This document shows positions 7,582 to 17,700 of a stretch of 49,228 nucleotides of DNA, piece by piece. Made by a program: the position numbers and the translations under genes. Position 1 is the first letter of the stretch; every line of letters begins with the position of its first letter. Source of the DNA: Candidatus Schekmanbacteria bacterium (GTDB taxonomy: Bacteria; CSSED10-310; JACPHN01); assembly GCA_016188575.1 (NCBI GenBank), contig JACPHN010000214.1, positions 1 to 49,228 of the forward strand, in the 5' to 3' direction. The notes under the pieces were generated by a model. It did no database searches. It saw only the letters and a list, made by a program, of their open reading frames with translations, and had not been told where the DNA came from.

Positions 7582-8610
7582 TCAGACGTCCGGGCACGGG
7601 TAGGGTTCGGTGGACGCGAGCTCCTTGGTGTCGAAGCGGGCCTTCCCCGACGCGACTCGGTTCCCCTTGTCGTCGGTCCCCAGGATCCACGCTTCGATGC
7701 GGCCGTTGGTCTGCATGGGAGCCTTGAAGCAATATCCCTTGAAGGCGGACAACGAGGCCATGGTGCCGCCGGCGCGCAACGCGGTGGTGCCGAACACGCG
7801 CGCGGGCGTCAGCTCGGGATAGTCGGCGACCTGGATACCAGCCCAATCGTAGGCCACGGCGTGAAGCTCTGCCAGAGCCACGGCGCGTCCGGCCGTCTCG
7901 CGCACCGTCAACGTGACCGGCCAGAGCATGTTGGCCGCGCAGCCTTCGCTCGTTGGCACGCAGATCTTCTCGCCTTGGGTGGGGTCGTGTGCCAGCGTGA
8001 GCACCGCCTGCGCCGGCCCCCCTCCGCCGCCTCCGCCGGCGCTCGCCTGACTGGCGATGACCGCGGCCAGCGCCGCGCCGGCCGCGGCCCACACCCACCA
8101 CCGCCGGTACCAGGTCGCGCGGATCCGCTCGTGCTCATTGGCCCCTGCGAGTAGCCCGGGCGGCAGCTCCTCCGCCGGCGCCAGCAGGAGGCGGGGCGGG
8201 GTCGCGGTTACGGGGAGGCTCTGCAGTATCTCCTCGCGCACGCTGTCGAACGGTCCGACGTACTTGGGCGGGTACTGGGCGGGATCGAGGCGCAGCGCCG
8301 GGTCTCGCTCCAAAGCCCTGCGGAGCTCCAACGCTGCCTCCGCAGGGGAACCGAGCTCGATGAAGCAGAACCCCCGGAACAAGGACGCTTCCGCTGCCAG
8401 CGCTCCGTGCGGCGCCTGCTCGAGCACGCTGGCGAGCTTCTCGATGGCGGCGTGGTAGCTCCCGTGGGTGAAATCCGCCACGCCCGCATTCAGCAGCTCG
8501 TGACCGGCGTCCGCCGCTTCGGGTGGCGCCGCCGACCCGAAGGGAACGAAGGCACGCCACAGCAGCAGGAGCAACGCTGCCGCACGTGCTCGCGGGGATG
8601 AAAGCTTCAT
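7582..8610 (-). CDS. TPR protein with signal peptide and internal membrane segment
   Basis: A 342-residue protein. I start it at the ATG at 8610 (MKLSSPRARAAALLLLLWRA), which follows GGGAGC at good spacing and opens a signal peptide; an upstream in-frame start adds nine residues ahead of it. Residues about 40-115 hold tetratricopeptide-like helices (LASVLEQAPHGALAAEASLF). A hydrophobic segment (WVWAAAGAALAAVIASQ) at about 168-188 is followed by a run of glycines and a beta-rich C-terminal domain of 140 residues with four cysteines, probably outside the inner membrane. Such TPR-plus-transmembrane proteins are frequent beside kinases and secretion genes in myxobacteria; here the neighbour is only the convergent exporter, so the job is unclear. 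Confidence 0.75.
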   Translation of the reverse strand: MKLSSPRARAAALLLLLWRAFVPFGSAAPPEAADAGHELLNAGVADFTHGSYHAAIEKLASVLEQAPHGALAAEASLFRGFCFIELGSPAEAALELRRALERDPALRLDPAQYPPKYVGPFDSVREEILQSLPVTATPPRLLLAPAEELPPGLLAGANEHERIRATWYRRWWVWAAAGAALAAVIASQASAGGGGGGGPAQAVLTLAHDPTQGEKICVPTSEGCAANMLWPVTLTVRETAGRAVALAELHAVAYDWAGIQVADYPELTPARVFGTTALRAGGTMASLSAFKGYCFKAPMQTNGRIEAWILGTDDKGNRVASGKARFDTKELASTEPYPCPDV

Positions 8611-9111
8611 GGTGATGCTCCCTGGTGGGGTTTGCACCGCGCCTGCGCCTCAGTATGAGGCCTGCGGTGGGGCGAATTCAATGCGGCAGAGGCCCTGCGG
8701 CCAGCGCGCCAGAGGGGCCAGCCGAGCAGGATCACGAGCAGCACTTCTGCTGGCAGTCCGAAGGGAACCGCGGCTCGGGCGCCTGCCCTCGCCGGTGGGT
8801 CGGCCGGACGTTTTCGTCGTTCGCTACGGCTCCGGGCCGCCGCAGCCCACGGCGACACCGGGGGCTCCGGCCGAGGTTCCCGCTCCGTCAGCCGCCGGCC
8901 TGATTGTGGCGATCACGCTCGCGGGTGCATGCCTCCGGGCGATCACGCCACCGGCTGCCCGTCGCTCGGGCCTCTTCGCGGCTTGCGACTGGTTGGCGAG
9001 ACGCCGCGGCCGGTGACCGCGTTGCTCTGGGGACGCCGCACCGCCGGTCGGCCGCCGCCCCGCCCCGCAACCGCGCGGCGGCGTTTCTTCGCAGCGCTGC
9101 TGGCGGGCGCG
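8611..9111. other. 500-bp gap with one weak minus-strand frame
   Basis: A minus-strand frame at 8858-8607 (83 residues, GTG start) would end in an ATGA overlap with the TPR gene and contains one hydrophobic stretch (AEVLLVILLGWPLW), but the rest is arginine- and proline-rich and I do not trust it. Nothing else is supported here. Confidence 0.4.
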
Positions 9112-10332
9112 TCACCTGAGATCCCGCGAGGTCTTTCCGAGCAACCGGCGCGCGATGATCAGTTGCTGAATCTGTTGCGTGCCCTCGAAGATGTCCAGAA
9201 TCTTCGCGTCGCGGGCCCATTTTTCCAGCAGCTCCTCCTCGCTGTAGCCGACGCTGCCACATAACGCCACGCAGCGCAGCGTGATCTGACTGCCGACGCG
9301 GCCCGCCTTCGCCTTGGCCATCGAAGCCTCCATGCTGTTCGGCCGGCCGTTGTCCGCCATCCACGCCGCCTTCAGCGTCAGCAGCCGCGCCGCTTCGAGC
9401 TCGGCTTCCATGCGGTGCAGCTCGGCGGCCAACGCGTTGGTGTGAGCGAGGTTCGCCACGTAGCCCGTCGCGATTCCCTCCTTCGCGAGCAGGCGCTGTG
9501 TCGTCTCCAGCGCCGCGCCGGCGATGCCCACCGCCATCGCGGCGACCAGCGGCCGCGTGTTGTCGAAGGTCTCCATGACCCCGGCGAATCCCTGCGCGAC
9601 CTTGACCTCCTCGCTTCCCAGGATATTGGATCGCGGGATGCGGCAATCTCGAAACAGCAGTGTGGCCGTGTCCGAGGCCCGGATTCCGAGCTTCTTCTCG
9701 AGGCCGACCAGCTCCATTCCAGGCGTGCCCCGTTCCACCACAAACGACTTGATGGCGGCGCGGCCGAGCGCCTTGTCGAGCGTCGCCCAGACGACGATCA
9801 GCGCGGCCCGCTCCCCGCACGTTACGAAGATCTTTTCGCCGTTGAGCACCCAGCAATCGCCGTCCAGCACCGCCGTAGCACGGATGTTCGCGGAATCCGA
9901 TCCGGCCTCCGGCTCGGTGATCGCCATGGCCGCCCACTTGCCCCCGAACCGCTGCTTTTGCTCGGGAGTCGCCACCGCCGCGATCGCCGCGTTGCCGAGG
10001 CCGTGGCCGGGAATCGTCAGGAGCAGCCCGACGTCGCCCCAGGAGAGCGCCTCGATGTTGAGCACCGCCGCCATGTTGCGCCCGTTGCGCACTTTAGGCC
10101 GGCCGCCGGGGGCCGCCTCGGGCGCCGCCTGCTTGCGCAGCTCCCGGGCCCCGACCGCGGCCCCTCCGTCGTCGATCCCGCTCAGCATCGCGTGGAGCAT
10201 CTCCAGCTCCCGGGGATACTCGTGCTCGGCGGTGTCATACTTGCGCGAAATCGGGCGAAACATCCCGGCGCCGATCTCGTGCGCCGCATCCGCAACGGCC
10301 TTGAGCTGCTTGGGGATTTCCAGGTTTAGCAT
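9112..10332 (-). CDS. Acyl-CoA dehydrogenase
   Basis: A 406-residue flavoprotein of the acyl-CoA dehydrogenase family, which removes two hydrogens from the alpha-beta bond of an acyl-CoA and passes electrons to ETF. Visible: the FAD/substrate segment AITEPEAGSDSANIRATAV, the middle beta domain (DGDCWVLNGEKIFVTCGERA), and the C-terminal helical domain ending IFEGTQQIQQLI, where the glutamate is at the place of the catalytic base of medium-chain dehydrogenase. GGAGG lies 8 bases before the ATG at 10332; an ATG two codons upstream (10338) is only 2 bases from it and less likely. It is the second gene of an operon, 39 bp after the next entry. Substrate length cannot be told. Confidence 0.92.
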   Translation of the reverse strand: MLNLEIPKQLKAVADAAHEIGAGMFRPISRKYDTAEHEYPRELEMLHAMLSGIDDGGAAVGARELRKQAAPEAAPGGRPKVRNGRNMAAVLNIEALSWGDVGLLLTIPGHGLGNAAIAAVATPEQKQRFGGKWAAMAITEPEAGSDSANIRATAVLDGDCWVLNGEKIFVTCGERAALIVVWATLDKALGRAAIKSFVVERGTPGMELVGLEKKLGIRASDTATLLFRDCRIPRSNILGSEEVKVAQGFAGVMETFDNTRPLVAAMAVGIAGAALETTQRLLAKEGIATGYVANLAHTNALAAELHRMEAELEAARLLTLKAAWMADNGRPNSMEASMAKAKAGRVGSQITLRCVALCGSVGYSEEELLEKWARDAKILDIFEGTQQIQQLIIARRLLGKTSRDLR

Positions 10333-10371
10333 GCCCATTTCCTCCTCGACTCGACGGCGCCCGCGGCCCCG

Positions 10372-11685
10372 TCAGATGCAAAAAACGCCTTCCAGCACCG
10401 CCACGGAACGTAGGTCCCGAAACCACATCTCCACCGGGTGCTCGCACACGTAGCCATGGCCGCCGAGCACCTGGACGCTGTTGGTGCCGATTTCGGCGCT
10501 GTGCTCCGCGCAGCTCAGACGCGCCAGGTGGGCTTCGCGGTGGCAGGGCATACCTTGCTCCGCGCGACTCGCGGCGCGGTAGGTGAGCAGCCTCATGCCT
10601 TCGAGCTCGGTCGCCATGTCGGCGATCATGAAGGCGATCGCCTGCCGGTGGCTGATGGGCTCGCCGAAGGCGATGCGGCCGTTGGCGTAGGCGATGACGT
10701 AGTCAACCGCCGCCTGGCAAGCCCCCACCGCGAGCGCGCACACGCCCAGGCGGCAAAGGTCGACGAGCCTGCCATGGTCGTAGGCGCTGTCGTTCTCGCC
10801 GAGCAGTGCGTCTTCCGCCACGTGCACACCGCGCAGGACGAGCCGGCCGAGGCCGGCACCGGCCAGACCCATGTTGCGCTCGTCCTGCATCTCCAGGCCG
10901 AGCGCCTCGCGCTCGACGACGAACCCGCGCGGCCCGACACCGGCGAGGTCGGCGAAAACCAGGAAGGCGCCGGCTCTGCCGATGAGCGGAACGCCGCACT
11001 TGACGCCGTCGAGCGTGAAGCCGCCGGCCTCGCGCCGGGCGCTGGTCGCAAGCTGCAGCGGATCGAAGATGGCGCGCGGCTCCGCCAGCGCGAGACTCGC
11101 CTGCAGGGCCGCATCCTGGCAAAACGCGGGCAGGATGGCCGCCTTTTGTCGCCGGCTCCCGAGCTCGCTGACGGCGTTGATGACCCCCAAGGTCGACAGC
11201 GCGGCGATTGCCAGGCTCATGTCGCCGCCCGCCAGATCTTCGGCCATGAGCACACTGGTGACCGGCGATCGGTGCTCGCCGGCGCCGCCCAGCGCCTGCG
11301 GAATCGCAATGTCGTGGATCCCGAGCTCGTGGACCTGGGCGAAGAAACTGTCCGGCGCCCCGCGCTCCCGCTCCGCCTCGCGCGCCCGCGGCCGCAGCTC
11401 GGAGGCGGCGAGCTCGCGGAGCATGTCGCGCGTCATCTGCTGCTCCTCGGTCAGGGTCAGGTCAAACAGCCCGGTCGGCTTTACCTGCTGCAAATCCTCG
11501 TCCGGAACCAGGCTCGCGCCGGCCTTGAAGCGCGTCCGCATGAGGGTGGCCGCGCGCACCCCCGCCTTCGTTCCCTGATAGAGCACCTGCGCCGCGATCT
11601 TGTCCAGCCCGAACCGGCTCGCGACCGGCGAGCCCGAAAGCGTGTTGAGGAAGCCGAAAAAGCTCCCCATGGGAGAAAACGACAT
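10372..11685 (-). CDS. Acyl-CoA dehydrogenase family protein, first gene of pair
   Basis: A 437-residue member of the same fold as the gene that follows. AAGGAGG stands 7 bases before the ATG at 11685 (MSFSPMGSFF), which decides the start. An N-terminal extension of about 85 residues precedes the usual helical domain (LTLTEEQQMTRDMLRELAAS). The middle region is weaker than in the partner: it has DGVKCGVPLIGRAGAFLVFA rather than the standard FAD-binding text. The C-terminus has the family motif VQVLGGHGYVCEHPVEMWFR and ends in AVLEGVFCI, so the chain stops right after the usual catalytic-glutamate region. The pair probably forms a heteromer or acts on successive substrates; paired divergent dehydrogenases of this kind are common in deltaproteobacteria. 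Confidence 0.87.
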   Translation of the reverse strand: MSFSPMGSFFGFLNTLSGSPVASRFGLDKIAAQVLYQGTKAGVRAATLMRTRFKAGASLVPDEDLQQVKPTGLFDLTLTEEQQMTRDMLRELAASELRPRAREAERERGAPDSFFAQVHELGIHDIAIPQALGGAGEHRSPVTSVLMAEDLAGGDMSLAIAALSTLGVINAVSELGSRRQKAAILPAFCQDAALQASLALAEPRAIFDPLQLATSARREAGGFTLDGVKCGVPLIGRAGAFLVFADLAGVGPRGFVVEREALGLEMQDERNMGLAGAGLGRLVLRGVHVAEDALLGENDSAYDHGRLVDLCRLGVCALAVGACQAAVDYVIAYANGRIAFGEPISHRQAIAFMIADMATELEGMRLLTYRAASRAEQGMPCHREAHLARLSCAEHSAEIGTNSVQVLGGHGYVCEHPVEMWFRDLRSVAVLEGVFCI

Positions 11686-11841
11686 GAGCTGTCCTCCTTC
11701 ATGAACCATGGGTCCGGCCGGGCTGCACCGTCGACCGGCGCGCCGCCGGCACTATACGTACAATCAAGGAGCGCGGAATCCAACTGGCCTGCCTCCGGCC
11801 TGAAGGCCGAAGCTTGCGGCGCGAGACCGGGTCACCTGCCA

Positions 11842-11875
11842 CCCTCCGTCCCCCGGCGCGCGGGGGGAGTGAGGT
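11842..11875. repeat. GC-rich hairpin repeat, copy b
   Basis: Imperfect inverted repeat (CCCTCCGTCCCCCG paired with CGGGGGGAGTGAGG) between the divergent dehydrogenase and glycosidase genes. It belongs to the same family as the copies at 7512, 13506, 22792 and 48526. Confidence 0.5.
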
Positions 11876-11949
11876 GGGGGGCCGCATGCCACACGCGTCG
11901 CGGTCGCCATGGTGTAAGGCACATTCGGCCGACGCCGGTTATCCCGGGA

Positions 11950-11978
11950 TTGCCAGTCCACGCGCGGCTTCCTATAAT
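11950..11978 (+). promoter_or_regulatory. Sigma-70 promoter
   Basis: TTGCCA (11950-11955), 17-bp spacer, TATAAT (11973-11978). The -10 is perfect and the -35 matches five of six bases if TTGCCA is compared with TTGACA. It lies about 100 bp before the GTG at 12078 and is the best promoter in the window. Confidence 0.75.
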
Positions 11979-12077
11979 TTCCCTGCCATCGGCAAGATCC
12001 ACGTTATTTTACCACCGCTCTCCGGCTCGGCGGTGTCGGCAGGACACGCGCGAGCCCGCTTCTTTGCGAGGACCGAG

Positions 12078-13310
12078 GTGTCTGTAGCCCGCGCTCTTGT
12101 TACCGTTGTTGCGCTATCTGGTGCGGTGTTGCTCGCGCGGCTCGGGGCTGGTGCAGGCGCCGCGGCGGCACCGCCGGCGAAAACCGGGGCGGCGTTGTCT
12201 CCGTCCTTCGCTGCTCTCGGGGCGCGCCCCACGCTCGCTTCCACCGTGAACGCCGGCGTCTTCTACTACACGTGGTATGCCCCCATCGTCCACCCGGGCC
12301 ACTGGTGGCAGGGATACGCCAATAATCCGAAGCTCGGCGAGTATTCGTCCGCGGACCCCGCGATCGCCGAGCTTCACAACGGCATTCTTGACATGGGGGA
12401 CGGCCCCACGAAGAACATTCTCCTCATCGAGTGGTGGGGGTCCGACACTCCTGCCGGCAAGTGGCTCGAAGAGGGCTGGCTCCTGGCTCCTTCCAGCCAA
12501 AAGCTGCAGTTCGCCGTCGTCTACGACGTGGCGGTGCGGATGTGGGAGAAGTTCGGGACCGTTCCGGAGCGAGGCTTCGACCTGGCCAACGACACCGTTC
12601 GTTTCACCATCATCGAGGACATCGTCGACGCCGTCGATCGCTTCGCCAAGCTGCCGAACTACCTCCACATCGGCGGCGAGCCGGTGATCTACATTTACCT
12701 CGCGCGCGAGATGCGCGGGCTCGTCCGCGAGGTCATGCCCGCCGTCCGCCGCCACACCGAAGCCAGGACCGGGAAGGTGCCCTATATCATCGGCGACGAG
12801 CTGCAGTGGAGCGCCCTGGGAAATCCACCGGCCTTCATGGAACGCGCCGTCGCGTACGACGCCGTGACGTGCTTCAGTTGCTACGACAAGCGCGTCGCCG
12901 CGCAAGCCGCGGGGAGCGCGGAGAGATACGCCGGCATGCTCGCCGAGCACCTCTACCCCGCCGTGCTCGAGATGGTTACCCAGGCGACCACCGATCGCGC
13001 CCGGCCACTCGCGTTCGTCCCGTCGGTGTTCCCCCAGTTCGACGACCATGCCATTCGCGTCGGCAACCCGAGGCTGCACCTCGTCGAGTACGAAAAGCAG
13101 TTCTCGCGGATGCTCGAGCGCGCCGCCACCTTTGCCACACCGTTGTGGCCAGAGAGCTGGGGGATGGTCGCCGTCTATTCCTTCAACGAGTGGCACGAGG
13201 GCACCACGATCGAAGAAACCGCTGCCGGAACGGTGACCAACACCGGTCACGCTCAGTATGGGACGAGCTTGCTGAGCTCGCTGCAGGCGTATCACGCGAG
13301 CCGGCGATAA
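12078..13310 (+). CDS. Secreted GH99/WbsX-like glycoside hydrolase family protein
   Basis: A 410-residue exported protein. The GTG at 12078 follows GCGAGGA at 5 bases and opens a signal peptide (VSVARALVTVVALSGAVLLA). The mature part begins GVFYYTWYAPIVHPGHWWQG and ends with YSFNEWHEGTTIEET; this FYYTWY start and the NEWHEG(T/S)xIE motif are hallmarks of the GH99-like/WbsX group, whose enzymes act on mannose-rich or related glycans. Between them are the expected TIM-barrel strands (EPVIYIYLAREM, KVPYIIGDELQWS). The reaction in this organism is unknown. It is transcribed alone from the promoter at 11950 and is followed directly by a palindromic element. Confidence 0.8.
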   Translation: MSVARALVTVVALSGAVLLARLGAGAGAAAAPPAKTGAALSPSFAALGARPTLASTVNAGVFYYTWYAPIVHPGHWWQGYANNPKLGEYSSADPAIAELHNGILDMGDGPTKNILLIEWWGSDTPAGKWLEEGWLLAPSSQKLQFAVVYDVAVRMWEKFGTVPERGFDLANDTVRFTIIEDIVDAVDRFAKLPNYLHIGGEPVIYIYLAREMRGLVREVMPAVRRHTEARTGKVPYIIGDELQWSALGNPPAFMERAVAYDAVTCFSCYDKRVAAQAAGSAERYAGMLAEHLYPAVLEMVTQATTDRARPLAFVPSVFPQFDDHAIRVGNPRLHLVEYEKQFSRMLERAATFATPLWPESWGMVAVYSFNEWHEGTTIEETAAGTVTNTGHAQYGTSLLSSLQAYHASRR

Positions 13311-13475
13311 GGACCCGTAACGAAATAACTGTGTCAAGCACCGAGGCCGAGCGAGAAGGCCGCTTTCGAGGAACGACGACGAAGCGTATCAATGGAGCGA
13401 TACGGTGAGGAGGAGAGACGAAGCCGGCGGCCTTCGCAGCCGGCCGAATGCAACAGTTATTTCGTTAACGGGTCC
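13311..13475. mobile_element. MITE-like palindromic element (165 bp)
   Basis: Terminal inverted repeats at 13311-13332 and 13453-13475 are complementary over 22 bases with one extra T on the right; both begin GGACCCGT from outside. Inside, GAAGGCCGC (13355-13363) pairs with GCGGCCTTC (13427-13435) and CGTATC (13385-13390) with GATACG (13399-13404), giving three nested stems. It codes for nothing. It begins one base after the stop codon of the glycosidase gene. No clear target duplication is seen. It could be a miniature transposon, a structured RNA or a long terminator. Confidence 0.6.
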
Positions 13476-13505
13476 CAAGGTGCCGCCCCGCGCAACCGTT
13501 CACTG

Positions 13506-13537
13506 CTACTCCGCGCAAGCGGAGGGGAGGTGAACAG
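13506..13537. repeat. GC-rich hairpin repeat, copy c
   Basis: CTCCGC (13509-13514) pairs with GCGGAG (13519-13524) around GCAA; the element ends GGAGGTGAACAG exactly as copy a at 7512-7544. Confidence 0.55.
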
Positions 13538-13632
13538 GCGCCGGTGGATGGGCGGCGGATTCAGGAGGCGCCGGTCGCTTTGCGCGAGGACAGCGTTGGC
13601 GATACACTGGCTGTTGGAGTCCCCGATTCGCC

Positions 13633-14727
13633 ATGCACGAAAGTTACCGGACATTCCTGCGGCTCTTCAGCATGCGGACCGAGGTTCCCACCTGGGTGTC
13701 CGTGCTGGTGCTGGGGTCGGCAGCGGCGATGGTCTTGTACCTGGTGGCCCACTATCTCCTGGAACGTGCGCGGCAGCGCCGGGCTCTCTGGGACGAGTTT
13801 TTTCGCGCCGCTCGGGTGCGTGGGCTGTCGAGCGACCAGAGCAGGTTTCTAGCCGGGCTCGGTGACTCCCGGAGAATGAAACGGCCCACCTCGATGCTGA
13901 TGTCGCGGGTCGTATTCGATCAGATCGTGGGGAATCACGCGGCGCGCCTGGTGGCCGAGCGCCTGCCGGGTCAGAACAGGAAGCTGATGGAGATCTCGCG
14001 AATTCGCGCGAAGCTCGGGTTCGACCACCTCAGAGACGGGCAGATGTTGGAATCGACGCGGCAGATCGAGCCGGGATGGACGGTCTCCATCCGGCGACCG
14101 GGCGGCGACGGTGGCGCGGTCATACATTGCGTCGTGGCGGCGCGCGACGAAGGGGGAATCGACATCGTCGCGCTGTTGGACGAGGACGAGCCGCGACTGG
14201 CGCGGATTGGAGTCGGTGACACGGCCGACGTCCACCTCATGCGGCAGGCCGACACCGAATACAGCTTCCTGACGCGCGTGATCGGCGCCGACCGCGACTC
14301 GGGCAGGGTGGTGATTGCCCACGCCGATGCGGTGAACCGCAACCAACGCCGGCAGTTTTTCCGCATCGAGACGGAGTTCGAGCTCGCGCTGTTTCCCGGC
14401 GTCGTGCTAAACGGAGTCGAGGGCGAAGCGGTTTTCGCCGACACCAGCCGCGGACCGGCCGTCGTGGGTCAGGTCGTCAATCTCAGCGCCGGTGGGCTCG
14501 CCATCCAGACCGGCGAGCCGAAGACGCTGGAGACCCGCATGGTCGTCGACCCCGACTTCGATGGGGCTTTTCGCGTCGCGGGGATTCCCTGCCACATCGT
14601 GAGCGTCCGGCAGGAAGCCCATGGCTGGCTGATCCGCCTGCGTTTCATCGACCTCGATCCGCAGCGCCAGGACCTGATCGTTCGCGACATCTACAAGTAT
14701 CAAGTTCAGTCTGGGGCCGTGGTCTGA
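13633..14727 (+). CDS. PilZ-domain protein (c-di-GMP receptor), membrane-anchored
   Basis: A 364-residue protein. Residues about 18-42 form one membrane span (WVSVLVLGSAAAMVLYLVAH); residues 130-225 look like a YcgR-type PilZN domain; residues 235-355 are PilZ, with the c-di-GMP-binding RNQRRQFFR (RxxxR) and NLSAGGLAI (the D/NxSxxG motif). Both binding motifs are intact, so it should sense cyclic di-GMP at the inner membrane. Targets in the family include flagellar motors, polysaccharide synthases and sporulation or gliding factors. The next gene starts 5 bp after its stop. A possible promoter lies just upstream (TTGCGC at 13580, TACACT at 13603, 17-bp spacer), but its -35 is poor. Confidence 0.85.
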   Translation: MHESYRTFLRLFSMRTEVPTWVSVLVLGSAAAMVLYLVAHYLLERARQRRALWDEFFRAARVRGLSSDQSRFLAGLGDSRRMKRPTSMLMSRVVFDQIVGNHAARLVAERLPGQNRKLMEISRIRAKLGFDHLRDGQMLESTRQIEPGWTVSIRRPGGDGGAVIHCVVAARDEGGIDIVALLDEDEPRLARIGVGDTADVHLMRQADTEYSFLTRVIGADRDSGRVVIAHADAVNRNQRRQFFRIETEFELALFPGVVLNGVEGEAVFADTSRGPAVVGQVVNLSAGGLAIQTGEPKTLETRMVVDPDFDGAFRVAGIPCHIVSVRQEAHGWLIRLRFIDLDPQRQDLIVRDIYKYQVQSGAVV

Positions 14728-14732
14728 CCGGC

Positions 14733-17700
14733 ATGCTGACCTATTCCGATCTCACCGGCTTGGCGCCGTTCACGGACGTCGTGCAGCTCGTCAGCGCGGA
14801 CGAACCGGCGCGCGCGCTCGCGCTGGCCTGCTCCTTCGAGTTTTCGCCGCGGCTGCTCGGGATGCTGCGCGATCGCGTCGTTCCGCAGCTCGCGCTGGCC
14901 CCGGTGGGCGCGGCGCAGCCCGGCAAGGGCGTGCTCGTCGTCGGCACGTATGGCACCGGGAAATCGCACCTCCTCGCGGCGCTCTCCGCCGTGGCGGAGC
15001 TTCCCGAGCTGGCGCAAGCGTTGCCGAACGGTGACGCCGCCAGCGTGCTCTCCCCCCTGGCCGGCGCGTTTTTCGCAGTGCGCATCGAGCTCGGGGCGAC
15101 CGACATGGGGCTGCGCGAGGTGGTCGTGAACGCCATCGCACAGCGTCTCGCGGGGCTGGGCATCGATTTTCGCTTTCCGTTGGCCGATGCGGTGTCGGAG
15201 AGCAAATCCGCGCTTGCCGGCGCCTGCACCGCGCTCGCCTCGCGGGGCGACGGCAAGGGGCTGCTTGTCGTCATCGACGAGCTACTGGACTATCTGCGCG
15301 CTCGCGCCGTGCCGGACCTGGCGCGCGACCTCGTGTTCTTGCGCGAGCTGGCGGAGGTTTCCGCAACCGCGCCGGTGCGGCTCGTCGCCGGATTGCAGGA
15401 GTCCATCTTCGAATCGCCGCACCTGAGCGGTCTTGCCGGCGAGATGGCGCGCATCCGCGACCGCTTCGTGCAGGCGGCCATCGATTCCACCGACCTGGCC
15501 TTCGTCGTTGGTCGCCGCCTGCTTCCCAAAACAGCGGAGCAGCGCGGCCGTGTCCGGCAGCACCTGGAGCGGATTGCGCCGTTATACGAAGGCATGTCCG
15601 AGCGCCTCGACGAGCTCATCGATCTTTTCCCGCTCCACCCTTCCTTCCTGCGCCGGCTCCGGGAGCTAGCCCACGTGGAGAACCGGCACGTTCTTGGTGC
15701 GGTCGCGGCGCTCGTCAGCTCCGCGCCCGGTCGGCCGCTGCCCGATCTCGACGGCGGCGGTTCCGCGGTTGCGGCGGCCGACGAGTTTTCGGCCTCTCCA
15801 CCCGGACTGCTGACCTTCGATCGCTACTGGGATCTCCTCGTCGCCGATCCGTACGCGCGCTCGGCGCCGGGTGTCGCCACTGTCATCGATACCGTGGAGC
15901 AGCTCTGCCAGCGCCTGCGCGCAGCGTTCCCGCGGCGCGCCTACCTGGCCACGGCCATCCGCATCGCCAAGGCCCTGGGGCTCGCGCGCCTGGCGGATCG
16001 AGACCTTTCGCGGCCCGTTCCCCTGACCGCCGCGGCGCTCCGCGACGAGCTTTGCGTCTGGCATGCCGGCGCCGCCGCCATGGGAGGAAGCCCCGCAGAG
16101 AACCTCCGCACGCACGTGCAAACCGTGCTCCGCCTCATGCGCAGCACAGCCGAAGGGCAGCTTGTGGCGGCGACGATGGACGGGGACGCCTTTTATCTCG
16201 ATCTGGAGCGCGTCGTCGACTTCGACGCCGTGATCGCCGCGCGCGACCTCCCGGACATCACCGCGCCGGCGGTCCGCGAGTGTTATTTCGAGCTCCTGGC
16301 CGAGGCGTTGCCAGACTGCGACACCCGCGCGCCGTATTACGGCAAGACGGCGATGGTGGAGCTGGTCTGGGCGGCGCGCAACGCCTCGCGCGCGTGCCGG
16401 ATCTGCTTCGGAGCGGCGGCCGCGCCGGAAACTGTCGCCGCGGCACCAGGCGAACCGGTGGCGGCGATCTTCCTGGGGCCGGATGAGCCGGCATCGGCCG
16501 TGCCGCCCGCGGGAAGCGCGCTTCTGGTCATTGCCGTGGACCTCTCGCGGCGGCTCCCCGCGCTTGAAGATGCGCTCGGCAACGCCTTGCGCCGGGCCGC
16601 GGCGATCCGCGAGCTGCGTGACCTGGCCGCGGGCGACGGCCGGCGGAGCCTCGACAGTCGCTACCAGGACCTCATGCGGCGCCTCGGCGAGGAGCTCATG
16701 GTGGCGGCCCCCCAGGCTCTGTACCTGGTGGGCGCGGAGGGCGAGCCGAAGCCTGTTGGCGAGTCGATGGCCGGGGGGGCGGAGGGGGAGGCTGCAGGGT
16801 CAGCTCTCGCTGCGGTGCTGGCGCGGTGTTTCGAGCCGTGCTTTGCGGCTGCAGCGCCCGAGTACCCTCGATTCTCGTGCTACATCGCCGGGCGTGATCG
16901 CGCCGGTGCCGCGCGGGACGCACTGGCGGCGCTCGCCGGGGCGCCGCCCGGTGCCCGTGCCGCGGCCGTGCTCGACGCTCTGGAGCTGCGCGCCGCCGTT
17001 TGTCCGCCGGCGCCCGAAGCCTCCCGATTCGGCCGCCACGTGCTGGCCGCCCTCGCGGCAAAACCCGCCGACCGCGTCCTGACGCGCGAGGAGCTCCTGG
17101 TGGCGCCTCCGTCCGCCGCCGCCGCCGCCGGCCCTGACGCCGGCGCGGCGGTCTTTGCGCCGGGCCTCTATTCTCTGGAAGCCGAATGGCTCGCGGTGGT
17201 CCTCGCCGCCCTCGAAACGGCCGGCACTCTGGAAGTCGCCCTGCCCCATGACAGCGGCGATGCGCTTGGGGCCAGACGGGAGCGCCCCCACTCCCTGGAG
17301 GAGCTGCTGCGCTTCCGCCACCTCACCCGCCCGCGGGAGGATGACCGGAGCGTGCGCGCCAGGCTGCTCGAAGCCGTCTGCAAGGCTTCCGGGCTCGCGC
17401 CCGGCGGCGCAGCCGCCCTCGACATCGGCGGTGCTGCCGCCGCCGTGATCGCGCGCATCGCGGCGTGGCGCCGGGACCTTGCCGACCTTCACCTCATGTG
17501 GGCGTTCGTGCCGACGCCGATTCCCGAGCCGCGACCGGTAGCCCCAGCGGCGGCTGCCTTCGCGGCGCTCTGGACGACATTGGACAGGGTCGCAAGCTGC
17601 GCCCGCGGCGAGGCACTGGGGAGCTTGCGACCCGCCGCCGCCGAAGTGAACGCGGCGATTCGGGAGCTGGCGCGGCTCACGGAGCTCGAAATGTGGCTCA

